DNA from: Arthrobacter glacialis
Lineage (GTDB): Bacteria; Actinomycetota; Actinomycetes; Actinomycetales; Micrococcaceae
Direction: 5' to 3'
DNA length: 64,000 nucleotides
NCBI RefSeq assembly: GCF_002909445.1
Contig: NZ_PPXC01000003.1
Span: 326,277 to 390,276, forward strand
Shown here: positions 9,037 to 18,122 of the stretch, one piece after another
Numbering within the stretch: position 1 is the stretch's first letter
Layout of the letters: every line of letters begins with the position of its first letter
Notes under the pieces: model-generated
The model's input: only the letters and a program-made list of their open reading frames with translations
What the model was told of the DNA's origin: nothing
The model's database searches: none
Position numbers and translations under genes: made by a program

Positions 9037-10112
9037 GCATGCCCTACCCAGAGCAAAAATACACGGAGCATGGCTACGCCGGCCAGCAGCCTTATCAGCC
9101 ACAGCCTTATCAGCCACAGCAGCAAGCCGCTGCGTATCCGGGGGCGCCGGCGCAGCCGGCCATGAGCCCGGCAGCCGCGGCGCTGTTGGCCGTGCGCGGC
9201 GAAGTGGCCAAGGCGGTTGTGGGCCAGGAATCCACAGTCACGGGCCTGCTCATAGCCTTGCTGGCAGGTGGCCATGTGTTGCTCGAAGGCGTGCCGGGCG
9301 TGGCAAAGACGCTGCTGGTGCGGGCACTCTCCGCTGCCTTAAGCCTGGACACCAAAAGGGTCCAGTTCACCCCCGACCTCATGCCAGGCGATGTGACCGG
9401 TTCACTCATTTACGACGCCAGCACCTCCGCTTTCACTTTCCGCGAAGGCCCTGTTTTCACCAACATTCTGCTGGCTGACGAGATCAACAGGACACCGCCT
9501 AAGACCCAGGCCTCACTCCTGGAAGCCATGGAGGAACACCAAGTCTCCGTGGATGGCGTGTCCCGCAAGCTGCCGGCACCGTTCATGGTGGCCGCCACCC
9601 AGAACCCGGTGGAGTATGAGGGGACCTATCCCCTGCCCGAAGCACAGTTGGACAGGTTCCTGCTCAAACTCACCATGGATCTGCCCAGCAGGGACGATGA
9701 AATTGAAGTCATCCGCCGTCACAGCTTGGGCTTTGACCCGCAGGATCTGCACGGCGCTGGTGTCCGTGCCGTGGCCGGTGCCGCCGAGCTGAAGCAGGCC
9801 CGCGATGAGGTGTCCCAGGTCAGCGTGGCAGCGGAAGTCTTGTCCTATGTGGTGGACCTGGTCCGGGCAACCCGCACCGCTCCGTCGTTCCAGCTGGGTG
9901 TCTCGCCGCGCGGGGCAACAGCCATTCTGAAGTCTGCCCGCGCCTACGCGTGGTTGTCGGGTCGCGGATTTGTCACCCCGGATGATGTCAAGGCGTTGGC
10001 GCTGCCCACCTTGCGGCATCGTGTTGCCCTCCGTCCCGAGGCCGAAATGGATGGCGTTGCCGTGGATGATATTCTGCTTTCCATTCTGGCCACAGTGCCT
10101 GTACCCCGCTGA
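9033..10112 (+). CDS. MoxR family AAA+ ATPase
   Basis: MoxR ATPases are chaperone-like AAA+ proteins that act on partner proteins, often VWA or DUF58 proteins encoded alongside. This 359-residue copy has a Tyr/Gln/Pro-rich N-terminal 45 residues with repeated YQPQ. It has Walker A GVPGVAKT at 86-93, Walker B LLADEINR with D149 and E150, the sensor ATQNPVE and the C-terminal lid domain. The DUF58 gene starts 16 bp later, the classic MoxR/DUF58 partnership. The disordered head resembles the first protein of the operon, an oddity shared within the operon. Confidence 0.93.
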   Translation: MSMPYPEQKYTEHGYAGQQPYQPQPYQPQQQAAAYPGAPAQPAMSPAAAALLAVRGEVAKAVVGQESTVTGLLIALLAGGHVLLEGVPGVAKTLLVRALSAALSLDTKRVQFTPDLMPGDVTGSLIYDASTSAFTFREGPVFTNILLADEINRTPPKTQASLLEAMEEHQVSVDGVSRKLPAPFMVAATQNPVEYEGTYPLPEAQLDRFLLKLTMDLPSRDDEIEVIRRHSLGFDPQDLHGAGVRAVAGAAELKQARDEVSQVSVAAEVLSYVVDLVRATRTAPSFQLGVSPRGATAILKSARAYAWLSGRGFVTPDDVKALALPTLRHRVALRPEAEMDGVAVDDILLSILATVPVPR

Positions 10113-10127
10113 TCCGAGCTGGCGAAA

Positions 10128-11420
10128 ATGGCGATTTCGGGCAGGTTTTTCTTGGTGGCACTGGCAGCCGTGGTGCCGATCATTGCCGTGCCCGGCCCCG
10201 CGACCTGGCTCCTGGCTTTGGGCGTTCTGCTCTTCATTGTGGTGCTTGATCTGTCCCTTGCGGCATCTCCGCGCCACGTGGTGGTGCGGCGGGTGATCCC
10301 GTCAGGGGTGCGCCTGGGCGAGCAGACCACTGCGGTGCTGCGCCTTGCCAACGAATCCACCCGGCCGCTGAATGCTGTAGTCAAGGACGGCTGGCAGCCG
10401 TCAGCGGGGGCAAGCAACGCCCTACAAACCGTGCGGGTTCGCCCCGGGGAGAGAGCGGCCCTGGGCGTTGCCCTGTTGCCGGCCCGCCGTGGTGACCTCC
10501 TCACCCGGCACGTGACCATCCGCTCCTTTGGCCCTCTGGGCATGGCCGCACGGCAACAGACCATCGAAGCGCCAGGGACCTTGCGGGTATTGCCGGCTTT
10601 CCATTCCAAGCGCCACTTGCCCTCCAAGCTGCGCAAATTGCGTGAGTTGGATGGCAAGGCGGCAGTGCAGATCCGTGGCGCGGGAACCGAGTTTGATTCC
10701 CTGCGCGACTACGTCCGTGGTGACGATGTCCGCTCCATCGATTGGCGCGCCACGGCCCGGCGTCGTGATGTGGTGGTCCGGACGTGGCGGCCTGAACGCG
10801 ACCGCCGGGTGGTGATTGTTTTGGACACCTCACGCACCTCGGCAGCCCGCATTGAGGATGAAACGGCCCTGGACACCGGCATTGAGGCGTCGCTGCTGCT
10901 GGCTGTTTTGGCAGAACGCGGCGGGGACAGGGTCAGCCTGATAGCGTACGACCGCCGCGTCCGCACCCAAGTTTCCTCCACCGGCAAAGGCAACATGCTC
11001 AACGCCATGGTGCAGGGCCTGGCTCCCCTTGAACCGGAGCTGATTGAGCTGAACAACCAGGCCATCCCGGGAGCGGTTCGCGCTGTCACGTCCCACCGCT
11101 CGCTGGTAGTACTGGTGACGTCCCTGGACGCCGGGGCAGCCGAGGAAGGGCTCATCCCGCTGGTTGCGTCGCTGTCCCAAAAGCACGTTGTGGTGGTGGC
11201 TTCGGTGCGTGACCCGGCCGTCGATGCGGCCCGCCGAGACCGGCGTACCACCACGTTGACCTATCGTGCAGCAGCCGCCGAGCATGCGTTGAACCGCCGT
11301 GCAGCCATCACTGCCGTGTTGAAGCAGGCCGGGGCTTCGGTGGTGGATGCGCCGCCGCAAGAGCTGCCCCCACAACTGGCGGACATGTACATCAGGCTCA
11401 AGGCCGCAGGGCGGCTCTAG
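10128..11420 (+). CDS. DUF58 domain-containing protein
   Basis: The 430-residue protein has two adjacent hydrophobic segments in its first 45 residues. A beta-rich region follows, then the DUF58 core with DYVRGDDVRSIDWRATARR at about 200-218 and a VWA-like fold (VVIVLDTSRTS at about 237-247). DUF58 proteins are presumed clients or adaptors of MoxR ATPases. It is the last gene of the operon; the SGNH hydrolase gene converges on it 65 bp away. I see no strong terminator in that gap. Confidence 0.9.
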   Translation: MAISGRFFLVALAAVVPIIAVPGPATWLLALGVLLFIVVLDLSLAASPRHVVVRRVIPSGVRLGEQTTAVLRLANESTRPLNAVVKDGWQPSAGASNALQTVRVRPGERAALGVALLPARRGDLLTRHVTIRSFGPLGMAARQQTIEAPGTLRVLPAFHSKRHLPSKLRKLRELDGKAAVQIRGAGTEFDSLRDYVRGDDVRSIDWRATARRRDVVVRTWRPERDRRVVIVLDTSRTSAARIEDETALDTGIEASLLLAVLAERGGDRVSLIAYDRRVRTQVSSTGKGNMLNAMVQGLAPLEPELIELNNQAIPGAVRAVTSHRSLVVLVTSLDAGAAEEGLIPLVASLSQKHVVVVASVRDPAVDAARRDRRTTTLTYRAAAAEHALNRRAAITAVLKQAGASVVDAPPQELPPQLADMYIRLKAAGRL

Positions 11421-11485
11421 GCTGCCAACCCAGCCCCCACGTCAGGCTTTGGCACGGGGGAAGGGCCAGGCGCATTGCCTCGGAG

Positions 11486-12409
11486 TTATTTGGCGCCCGG
11501 ACCGCGAATGCCCATGGCTTTGAGGTCGGTGGCAAGAACCTTGGCCAGAGCCTGGTGCCCGCCTCTGTTGAGGTGCACGCCGTCGACCAACTTGTCACCT
11601 ACGCCATAGCGAGTCACCCAGTCCCCGGCGCTGATGAAACGAATTCCGTTCCGTTGGGCGAACCCGGCCAAAAGCGCATCGACCTGGGAGCGCCGGCCGC
11701 CACCATACCCCTGCCCCTTGGCGAGTGTGCCGATGAACAGAAATTCGGAGTTGGGGTAGCTGGCCTTCAAGTCATGCAACAGCCGGTCTGCGTTGGACAG
11801 GATTCTGGCGTCGGCAATTCCCTGTGAAGCATCGTTGCCACCACCTTGGACCACCACCAGGGCTGGATTGCCATAGGGAAGAACCTTCCTGCCGGTGTCC
11901 AGAGAATCAGCATAGTTCGAGGTCGAGGGCGTCTTTGCCGCAAAACCAATACCGCCACCACCAAGGAATTTCACCTTGTAGCCGCGTTCTGCCAGCCCCA
12001 GTTGAACCCAGGTGTCAGCTTCATTGACTCCTGCCGCACCAGCTGCCTGCGAATCGCCAAAGAGAACCGCCAATCGGGCAATGGCAGGGTCGGTAACCTC
12101 TTCCCTGCCCGAGGCAGGATTGAAGATCATTGATCCGGCGGGCAGGTCCCAGGGTGTCGCTACTTCCTCCCCGGATCTCTGGTCCTTGGCCCGGATGCCA
12201 TCCGGAACAGAGTTCACCTCAGATATCGTCAACGGGGCGGGCGTCCCAGAAGCCGAAGGGTCGGGGCCTGTGGGCTTGGACATGCCTCCGGCCAGCTGAT
12301 GGGAACCCGTTGCGGGCTGCACCGTGGCGGCGCTCAGGCCAATGCCTGCCACAGCCATGCCAGCGATCAGCACGGCGACCCCACCCCTCGACAAATAGCC
12401 TCGAACCAT
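11486..12409 (-). CDS. Secreted SGNH/GDSL-like hydrolase
   Basis: From the ATG at 12409 the 307-residue protein begins MVRGYLSRGG and then has an N-terminal signal or anchor segment. The SGNH blocks are visible: block I GDSQAAG with nucleophile Ser120, the Gly of LGGGGIG, block III GGGND with Asn192 and block V DGVHLNRGG with Asp276 and His279. Such enzymes deacylate or de-esterify extracellular substrates; the substrate here is unknown. A spacer rich in Pro/Ser/Thr separates anchor and catalytic domain. The frame extends upstream to ATG 12451 and TTG 12457, but 12409 gives a normal signal peptide and has a GGGGG nine bases upstream. Confidence 0.85.
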   Translation of the reverse strand: MVRGYLSRGGVAVLIAGMAVAGIGLSAATVQPATGSHQLAGGMSKPTGPDPSASGTPAPLTISEVNSVPDGIRAKDQRSGEEVATPWDLPAGSMIFNPASGREEVTDPAIARLAVLFGDSQAAGAAGVNEADTWVQLGLAERGYKVKFLGGGGIGFAAKTPSTSNYADSLDTGRKVLPYGNPALVVVQGGGNDASQGIADARILSNADRLLHDLKASYPNSEFLFIGTLAKGQGYGGGRRSQVDALLAGFAQRNGIRFISAGDWVTRYGVGDKLVDGVHLNRGGHQALAKVLATDLKAMGIRGPGAK

Positions 12410-12548
12410 GTATAAAAACCCCCAAGAATCTGCCAATACAATGGCAAGCATAACCAACGGAACTGCCTTTTCTGCTGTTTGCGGGGTCTCACTACGGTAA
12501 CGAGTGTCTCGGTGCTGTCCGCTCCCTCACCTTGGGGTTGTCCGGCAG

Positions 12549-13682
12549 CTAGCTGTTGCGGATCTCGCTCAGCGCGTCGGCCACTTCCATCGTCCGATTC
12601 AACACGGCCCGGGCTTCCGGCGGGGTGAGTTGCGCCAGGCCGCCAACAGGTGTGATGCGCAGCTGATTAAGCGAGCTGACGGCCAATCCCAGTCCCTGCC
12701 ACGGCCGGGTAATCCGCTCCATCAAAGCAGAGTACGACGGCGGCAGCTGGCCTGAGCTGGCGGGGACAGTCCCAGCCCACACCCGCATGCCTGATTCAAT
12801 GGCCCCGGCCAGCTGCTCCCAGTGGCCGGTATCCAAATCCGACAAGGGCAAGGCCACTGCGTCCACGCCGCACTCAAGCGCAATCTCCAAAGCCTTGCGC
12901 CACGATGCCGTTTCAGCAGCTTGGGATTCGGGATCACCGTTGCCGGGAAGCGATGAGGCTGCCGGGGCCAGGTTGATGGCTACCTGGGAAAAACCTGCCT
13001 CGCGCGCAGCCATCACAAAGGCAGTCCACGTGTTGCGCAACTCAGTGGCGGGGATGGACCGCAGCGTCCTGTAGCCGGAGGCCGTGGGGATGGTACCGGC
13101 AAGGGCGGAGGCAATCTCCGGCTCATCGATCTGCAGTGTCAGGGCAGCGCCTGGCACGGCGGCTTTGAGTTTCTCCGCATGCAGGGCCAGCCCGGCGGCC
13201 AGCGACTGGACAATATCGCGCCGGGCACCATAGTCTCGCAAGGCCCTCTCGCCGTAGTGCAGGTGGATGGAGGCAGCAAGTGAAACTGGACCCATCACGT
13301 GGATTTTCAGATCCTCGGGGTGGATCTCGCCGGCACCGGCAACATCAGCCAATACGTTGATATCCGTGGACAGGGCAGACGTGGCCCGGCGCAGGTCCTG
13401 GCCGGGCCTGTCAACGAACCGCCAACCATAGGGCTGGACGTCAACGGGGAGCTCCACCAGCAAAGCGGCCGTTCGGCCCACCGGATCCGAACCAACACCT
13501 CGCGCGGGCAGATCAACAAGCACCGGCAAATGGGGGCTGGTGAACAATCCCAGGGACACCTTGGCAGCCTCCACCGGATCTGTTCCGGGCCAAGGTCCCA
13601 GGGCCGTGGCTGTTACCGCGGCGGGCAGATTCTGGCGCGCCGCTCCTCCGGGAAGTTCAAAACGCTCAGCTGAGGGACTCAC
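12549..13682 (-). CDS. MetE-like (UROD/MetE fold) protein lacking zinc ligands
   Basis: The 377-residue protein resembles the C-terminal barrel of cobalamin-independent methionine synthase and similar actinobacterial proteins annotated as methionine synthase. The substrate-loop motif LTLQIDEPE is present. However, the zinc ligands of MetE, normally in an HTHMCY-like segment, are replaced by AINLAPAAS, and no equivalent late cysteine is seen. True homocysteine methyltransferase activity is therefore doubtful. The GTG start overlaps the stop of chorismate mutase by GTGA, so the two are co-translated. No corrinoid or folate partner gene is adjacent. Confidence 0.75.
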   Translation of the reverse strand: MSPSAERFELPGGAARQNLPAAVTATALGPWPGTDPVEAAKVSLGLFTSPHLPVLVDLPARGVGSDPVGRTAALLVELPVDVQPYGWRFVDRPGQDLRRATSALSTDINVLADVAGAGEIHPEDLKIHVMGPVSLAASIHLHYGERALRDYGARRDIVQSLAAGLALHAEKLKAAVPGAALTLQIDEPEIASALAGTIPTASGYRTLRSIPATELRNTWTAFVMAAREAGFSQVAINLAPAASSLPGNGDPESQAAETASWRKALEIALECGVDAVALPLSDLDTGHWEQLAGAIESGMRVWAGTVPASSGQLPPSYSALMERITRPWQGLGLAVSSLNQLRITPVGGLAQLTPPEARAVLNRTMEVADALSEIRNS

Positions 13683-14173
13683 TGGCTCTGGGTGCCGCCG
13701 TCGGACTTGGGCTGGGAAATCTTGGTGGGCTCGGCGGGAGCAGCCACAAAGCTCTGGCCGTCAACGCTGACCACCGGAACGACACCCGTGGCGGCCACGG
13801 CTGAGTGGCTCTCGGAGATGGCCTGGTGGTGGTGAATGACCTCGCTGATGATGAAGTTCAGGAACTTTTCGGCGAAGGCGGGGTCCAGATGGGCAGACTC
13901 GGCCAAGGCGCGCAGACGCTGAATCTGGGCGAGCTCACGGTTGGGATCCCCAGCGGGCAGCTGGTGCTTGGCCTTGAGCACGCCAACACGCTGCGTGGCT
14001 TTGAACCGCTCGGCCAGCAGGTACACCAAGGTGGCATCGAAGTTGTCAATGCTGGAGCGGATGGACAGCAGCTCGGCCATGACGGCCGGGTCAACGGCGC
14101 CTGTCAGGGAACTGGCGCCGGGATCGAATGCTTCAACGGACAGGTTCGCAGAGGCGTGAATCGGTTCGGTCAT
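13679..14173 (-). CDS. Chorismate mutase (AroQ fold)
   Basis: Chorismate mutase converts chorismate to prephenate, the first step to Phe and Tyr. The 164-residue protein has an all-helical AroQ domain at about 28-115. It shows the typical pattern IRSSIDNFDATLVYLLAERF, VGVLKAKHQLPAGDPNRE and a late helix with IISEVIHHH. A ~50-residue Ser/Ala/Pro-rich tail follows and is not part of the domain. No signal peptide is seen, so it acts in the cytoplasm. The ATG at 14173 has no Shine-Dalgarno sequence; a strong hairpin ends about 12 bases upstream. The stop overlaps the next gene. Confidence 0.9.
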   Translation of the reverse strand: MTEPIHASANLSVEAFDPGASSLTGAVDPAVMAELLSIRSSIDNFDATLVYLLAERFKATQRVGVLKAKHQLPAGDPNRELAQIQRLRALAESAHLDPAFAEKFLNFIISEVIHHHQAISESHSAVAATGVVPVVSVDGQSFVAAPAEPTKISQPKSDGGTQSQ

Positions 14174-14185
14174 AAAAACAGTTTA

Positions 14186-14232
14186 GGTGGTGTGCAACGG
14201 GGACAAAACCGCTGTCCACCCAGCACACCACC
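14186..14232 (-). terminator. Hairpin between peptide-binding protein gene and chorismate mutase
   Basis: A perfect 10-bp stem, GGTGGTGTGC with GCACACCACC, encloses a second stem, GGACA with TGTCC. Read on the minus strand it is followed by TAAACTGTTTTT and then directly by the chorismate mutase ATG. It can terminate transcripts of the upstream lipoprotein gene and could act as an attenuator for chorismate mutase. Confidence 0.6.
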
Positions 14233-14357
14233 TGCGCCCGTTACCAAGCGGTCCTCGGAGATGGTGCGGCCAAAGTTGCTGGTCAGCAGTGAAGGGACGA
14301 AACCCTTGCTATGCCCCGTCTGCACTGCGTCGAGTACATCTAGCCACGTTTCACGTG

Positions 14358-15992
14358 CTACTTGGACAGCACTCCCAGACGGAACTTGAAGGACGCATCG
14401 AGTGTGTCTTTGACACCCTTGACGCCCTTGCCGGAGACGACCACCTGGGCGCCCTGGAGCAACGGCAGTGTTGGCACATCTTGCGCAACGGCCCGCTGAA
14501 TATCTTCGATCAGCTTGGTCCGTGCCGCCGCGTCGGTGGTGGTGCGCTGCTCCTCGATCATGACCTGGACATCCTTGTTGTCATAGTGGTTCTTCAGGAA
14601 GTTGTTGGCCCCAAATAGCGGTGACAGGTAGTTGTCGGCGTCGGAGTAGTCCGGGAACCAGCCCAGCTGGTACAGCGGGTAGGTGTCCTTGACACGTTCC
14701 TTCTGGTAAGTCACCCAGTCGGTGGACTGCAGGTTGACCTTGAACAGCCCACCCTCTTCCAGTTGCGACTTGACCAACGCGTATTCATCCGCAGATGAAG
14801 GCCCGTAGTGGTCGGGGTTGTACGCCAGGTCAAGGGTGACAGGTGTCTGGATGACGGCATCGGCCAGGGTCTTCTTGGCCTTCTCCGCATCGGGACCGCC
14901 CTTGCCGTCGCCGGAGGATTCCTTGAGGGGTTCGATGGCACCGGCGAATCCCTGCGGCACCCACGAGAAGGCGGGCAAGTACATGCCCTTGTACACCTGA
15001 TTGGCAAGGGCTCCCCTGTCGATCAGGTCAGCAGCTGCCTGCCGCACAGCCAAGGACTTGGCGGCATCCGGGGCCGATGATGCGGCGCCAAAGGGCATGG
15101 TGTTGAGATTAAAAGCAAGGTGGCGCAGTTCTCCGTGGGGGCCGATGTCCACCTGGACGTTGTCATCCCTTTTCAGGCTGTCAATGTCTGTGGCGGTCAT
15201 GCTGCGCCACGCCACATCGATGTTGCCCTGCTGCACGTCCAGCTTGAGGCTGTTGGAATCGGTGTAGTACTTCACTGTCACCGAGTCAGACTTTGCCGGA
15301 CCCAGCAGGCCCTTGTAGTCAGGGTTCTTCTTGAACGCGATGAGCTCGTTCTTTTTGTACAACTCGATGGTGAACTGGCCGGCGAATGACTTGCCGGCAA
15401 TGATCGCAGCATCGTCACTCGCCTTGTCGGGGCTGAACACCGAATCATCGACGATGGGACCAACAGGGCTTGTCAGCACCCGGGCGAAGGTCTGGTCATT
15501 GGCCGACTTGAGCTTGAACACCACTGTGGTGGCATCGGGGGCGCTGACGCTGCCCAGGTTTGCCAGCAGAGTGGCCGGACCGTTGGCATCGTTGATAGTC
15601 ATTTGGCGGTCAAAAGTGAACTTCACATCCTTCGAGTCAAGGTCGGTGCCGTTGGCCCACTTCAGCCCAGGTTTGAGTTTGACCGTGTACTCAGTAGGGG
15701 CAGTGAACGACGCCGATTCGGCAATGTCGGGTTTTGGGTTTGCACTGCCGGGCGCCGAGTTCAGCAGGAAGGGGTAAATCTGGTTCATGACCAAGAACGA
15801 TCCACTGTCATAAGAAAACGCGGGGTCAAGGAAGGTGACCTTGTCCGTGGTTCCCAGAGCCACCGGGCTGCCGGCTGGGCCTGCCTCTGTGGCTGTTCCC
15901 GCTCCGCGAGGGCCCGTGCAAGCGGTGAGTGCCACAACGGATACTCCAGCCACGGCGATGACCGACCGCAAACCCCACTTTTTCCTGGTCAT
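14358..15992 (-). CDS. Peptide/oligopeptide-type ABC transporter substrate-binding lipoprotein
   Basis: The 544-residue protein belongs to the SBP_bac_5 (DppA/OppA) family, which captures peptides, nickel complexes or sugars for an ABC importer. Signal peptide and lipobox VVALTAC place the lipidated Cys at residue 25. The family pattern is present: YTVKLKPGLKWANGTDLDSKDV and, near the C-terminus, YPLYQLGWFPDYSDADNYLSP. No permease or ATPase gene is adjacent on either side, so it is an orphan that must work with a transporter encoded elsewhere. I chose ATG 15992, nine bases after a purine-rich GAGAGAG; the frame extends two codons upstream to a TTG. Confidence 0.92.
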   Translation of the reverse strand: MTRKKWGLRSVIAVAGVSVVALTACTGPRGAGTATEAGPAGSPVALGTTDKVTFLDPAFSYDSGSFLVMNQIYPFLLNSAPGSANPKPDIAESASFTAPTEYTVKLKPGLKWANGTDLDSKDVKFTFDRQMTINDANGPATLLANLGSVSAPDATTVVFKLKSANDQTFARVLTSPVGPIVDDSVFSPDKASDDAAIIAGKSFAGQFTIELYKKNELIAFKKNPDYKGLLGPAKSDSVTVKYYTDSNSLKLDVQQGNIDVAWRSMTATDIDSLKRDDNVQVDIGPHGELRHLAFNLNTMPFGAASSAPDAAKSLAVRQAAADLIDRGALANQVYKGMYLPAFSWVPQGFAGAIEPLKESSGDGKGGPDAEKAKKTLADAVIQTPVTLDLAYNPDHYGPSSADEYALVKSQLEEGGLFKVNLQSTDWVTYQKERVKDTYPLYQLGWFPDYSDADNYLSPLFGANNFLKNHYDNKDVQVMIEEQRTTTDAAARTKLIEDIQRAVAQDVPTLPLLQGAQVVVSGKGVKGVKDTLDASFKFRLGVLSK

Positions 15993-16067
15993 CAGCAAAC
16001 TCTCTCTCGTGCTTCACAGGAAGTTGCCAAGGAATGAGTCGCCAAAGAAAAAGGCGGCGACAGGTGG

Positions 16068-16685
16068 TTACGGCAAGGCGTCCACCCGGGGGCCGGCCGT
16101 GAAATGGGAACTGCGCCCAAACCAGCCCGCCAGCCTTGTGTAGGAATCTGCCGTCAGGGAAACTCGCACCTCGGGGCCAATGCCGCGTTCAGCCCCGCGA
16201 TGTTCAGGTTTTAGCATCCGCTGCGCCCAGGCCAAGGATTGCTCCGCCAGGACGGGGTCCAAGATGATGGGCACGCCCGTGGCCTTGACCAGGTCCCAGG
16301 CATGGACCGTGAATTCGGTGATCTGCAGACCAATCCGACTGCGCAGGGGCGCCTCACCACCGCCGGGCAGGGCCACCTGGGCGTTTAAGTCGGCTGCGTG
16401 CCACGTTCTCATCAGCAACGTTGCCCCGTCGGTAAACCGCGTGGACCAGTCGGCCCCCACCGTTGCGTGGGAGCCCAGCGGGTCAATATTGTTGCCACGG
16501 GCCATGACCGTGTACTTGTGCAGGTCATGCACCACCAAGTGGTGCAGCAGGTCCTGGACCGTCCACTCCCCGCACGGCGTTGGCCACTCCGCCTGATTTG
16601 CCGAAATGGCGCCTATGACTTCCGCGCACTGGTTCAGCGAGCCTTCTAAATGCTGGAGCGGGTTGGGAATTGTATGCGGGGGCAT
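16068..16685 (-). CDS. TIGR03086 family (DinB-fold, mycothiol-type) metal-binding protein
   Basis: The 205-residue protein matches the TIGR03086 branch of the DinB/YfiT-like fold found mainly in actinobacteria. Related enzymes use mycothiol in isomerase or transferase reactions. The N-terminal signature TPCGEWTVQDLLHHLV and the mid-region EFTVHAWDLVKATG supply the metal-binding His residues (H47 region, H51 and the His of VHAWD). The substrate is unknown. It is a single gene on the minus strand between mnmA and the lipoprotein gene, with about 120 bp of non-coding sequence upstream. Confidence 0.85.
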   Translation of the reverse strand: MPPHTIPNPLQHLEGSLNQCAEVIGAISANQAEWPTPCGEWTVQDLLHHLVVHDLHKYTVMARGNNIDPLGSHATVGADWSTRFTDGATLLMRTWHAADLNAQVALPGGGEAPLRSRIGLQITEFTVHAWDLVKATGVPIILDPVLAEQSLAWAQRMLKPEHRGAERGIGPEVRVSLTADSYTRLAGWFGRSSHFTAGPRVDALP

Positions 16686-16804
16686 TATGTAATCCTTCCG
16701 TGAGCCAAGTCACCTTTAGTGGAAGTTTACGCCAGCCCCGCAAGGGGTCACGTGGCGCCACCCAAGCTGCGCATGAAGGAGCCGTTTTGACCGTCGTGTG
16801 TTTG

Positions 16805-17944
16805 TTAGGGAATTTCGGGCCGCGCCAAGGACCGTGCCGAATCGATGGTTGCCTGCCCCAACACGCGTGAGCCTTGGTACAAGACCACTGTCTGGCCCGG
16901 CGCCACGCCGCGCAGCGGCTCTTCCAAGGTGACATTCAGGCTTTGGCGGGAGACGCCGTCGTCCATGACTTCGGTGACAAAAGCACGGGCCGGAACGGGG
17001 TCACCGTGGGCGCGGACCTGAGCGTAACAATCGAACTCGGCGCCCGTAGCAACCTCGGCGATGGGCAGCCCGGCCCAGGAAACCTTGATGCCTTTGAGCT
17101 CGTCGATGGCCAGCAACGCGTGCGGGCCAACCACCACCTTGTTTTCCTTGGGCCGGATTTCCAGCACAAAGCGCGGCTTGCCGTCGGCGGCCGGCGTGCC
17201 AAGCTTCAGGCCGCGGCGCTGGCCCACAGTGAACTGGTTGGCGCCCGTGTGCCCGCCCACCTTGCTGCCGGTCTCATCCACGATGTCGCCGTCGGTCATC
17301 TCAATCTTCTCGGCCAACCAGCCGGCGGTGTCGCCGTCGGAGATGAAGCAGATGTCGTGGCTGTCCGGCTTCTTGGCCACGGACAGGCCGCGGGCCTCCG
17401 CCTCGGCACGGACCTCAGCCTTGGACGGGGTGTCCGCCAGCGGGAACATGGAGTGCTTGAGCTGCTCATGGGTCAGCACGCCCAGCACGTAGCTCTGGTC
17501 CTTGGCCCAATCAGCGGCTCGGTGCAATTCCGGGTTGCCATCGGCGTCCGTGATGACCTTGGCGTAGTGACCGGTGCACACGGCGTCGAAGCCCAGGGCG
17601 ATGGCCTTCTCCAGGAGGGCGGCGAACTTGATGCGCTCATTGCAGCGCATGCACGGGTTGGGCGTGCGCCCGGCCGCGTATTCGTCGATGAAGTCTTGGA
17701 CCACATCCTCCTTGAACCGTTCGGAGAAGTCCCACACGTAGTACGGAATGCCGAGCTTGTCGCAGGCCCGCCACGCATCATTGGAGTCCTCCACGGTGCA
17801 GCAACCGCGGCTGCCGGTGCGCAGGGTTCCGGGCATGCGGGAGAGTGCCAGGTGGACGCCGACGACGTCGTGCCCGGCATCCACTGCGCGTGCTGCTGCA
17901 ACAGCGGAGTCAACTCCACCACTCATGGCGGCCAATACTCGCAT
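16805..17944 (-). CDS. mnmA: tRNA-specific 2-thiouridylase MnmA
   Basis: MnmA adds sulfur to uridine-34 of the wobble position in Lys, Glu and Gln tRNAs, using sulfur relayed from a cysteine desulfurase. The 379-residue protein has the PP-loop ATPase motif SGGVDSAV at 9-16. It carries the catalytic cysteine pair (PNPCMRCN near residue 100 and DICFISDGD near 200) and the tRNA-binding stretch VGQRRGL. It lies downstream of the cysteine desulfurase gene in the same direction, the order also known from Mycobacterium (iscS then trmU). The 178-bp gap between them holds a large folded repeat element. Confidence 0.97.
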   Translation of the reverse strand: MRVLAAMSGGVDSAVAAARAVDAGHDVVGVHLALSRMPGTLRTGSRGCCTVEDSNDAWRACDKLGIPYYVWDFSERFKEDVVQDFIDEYAAGRTPNPCMRCNERIKFAALLEKAIALGFDAVCTGHYAKVITDADGNPELHRAADWAKDQSYVLGVLTHEQLKHSMFPLADTPSKAEVRAEAEARGLSVAKKPDSHDICFISDGDTAGWLAEKIEMTDGDIVDETGSKVGGHTGANQFTVGQRRGLKLGTPAADGKPRFVLEIRPKENKVVVGPHALLAIDELKGIKVSWAGLPIAEVATGAEFDCYAQVRAHGDPVPARAFVTEVMDDGVSRQSLNVTLEEPLRGVAPGQTVVLYQGSRVLGQATIDSARSLARPEIP

Positions 17945-18026
17945 TACGTACCTTTCAGTTGGTGCAAAAAATCAAGTCGTGCGTTGCCAACCGCGACAGG
18001 CGACGCCGGTCCGCTGGGCGCCAGAG

Positions 18027-18115
18027 CCGGAGGCCTGACAGGGTCCCGGGAGCGGCTTCGGGCGTCCGCGAAGCGGGCGGGGACCCCTGTCAGGCGGAGG
18101 CTCTGCCGCCTCCGG
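18027..18115. repeat. Multi-arm palindromic element between iscS and mnmA
   Basis: Three nested inverted pairs are visible. The outer pair is CCGGAGGC (18027-18034) with GCCTCCGG (18108-18115). The middle pair is CCTGACAGGGTCCC (18034-18047) with GGGACCCCTGTCAGG (18080-18094), with one bulged base. The inner pair is GCTTCG (18055-18060) with CGAAGC (18069-18074). It lies just after the iscS stop. It resembles a REP-type intergenic repeat or an elaborate processing/attenuation hairpin; no T-run follows it. Confidence 0.8.
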
Positions 18116-18122
18116 ACCGAAA

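Noticed and set aside
16751-16760. GTGGCGCCAC palindrome upstream of the TIGR03086 gene
   Set aside because: Short palindromes of this composition are expected by chance in high-G+C DNA.
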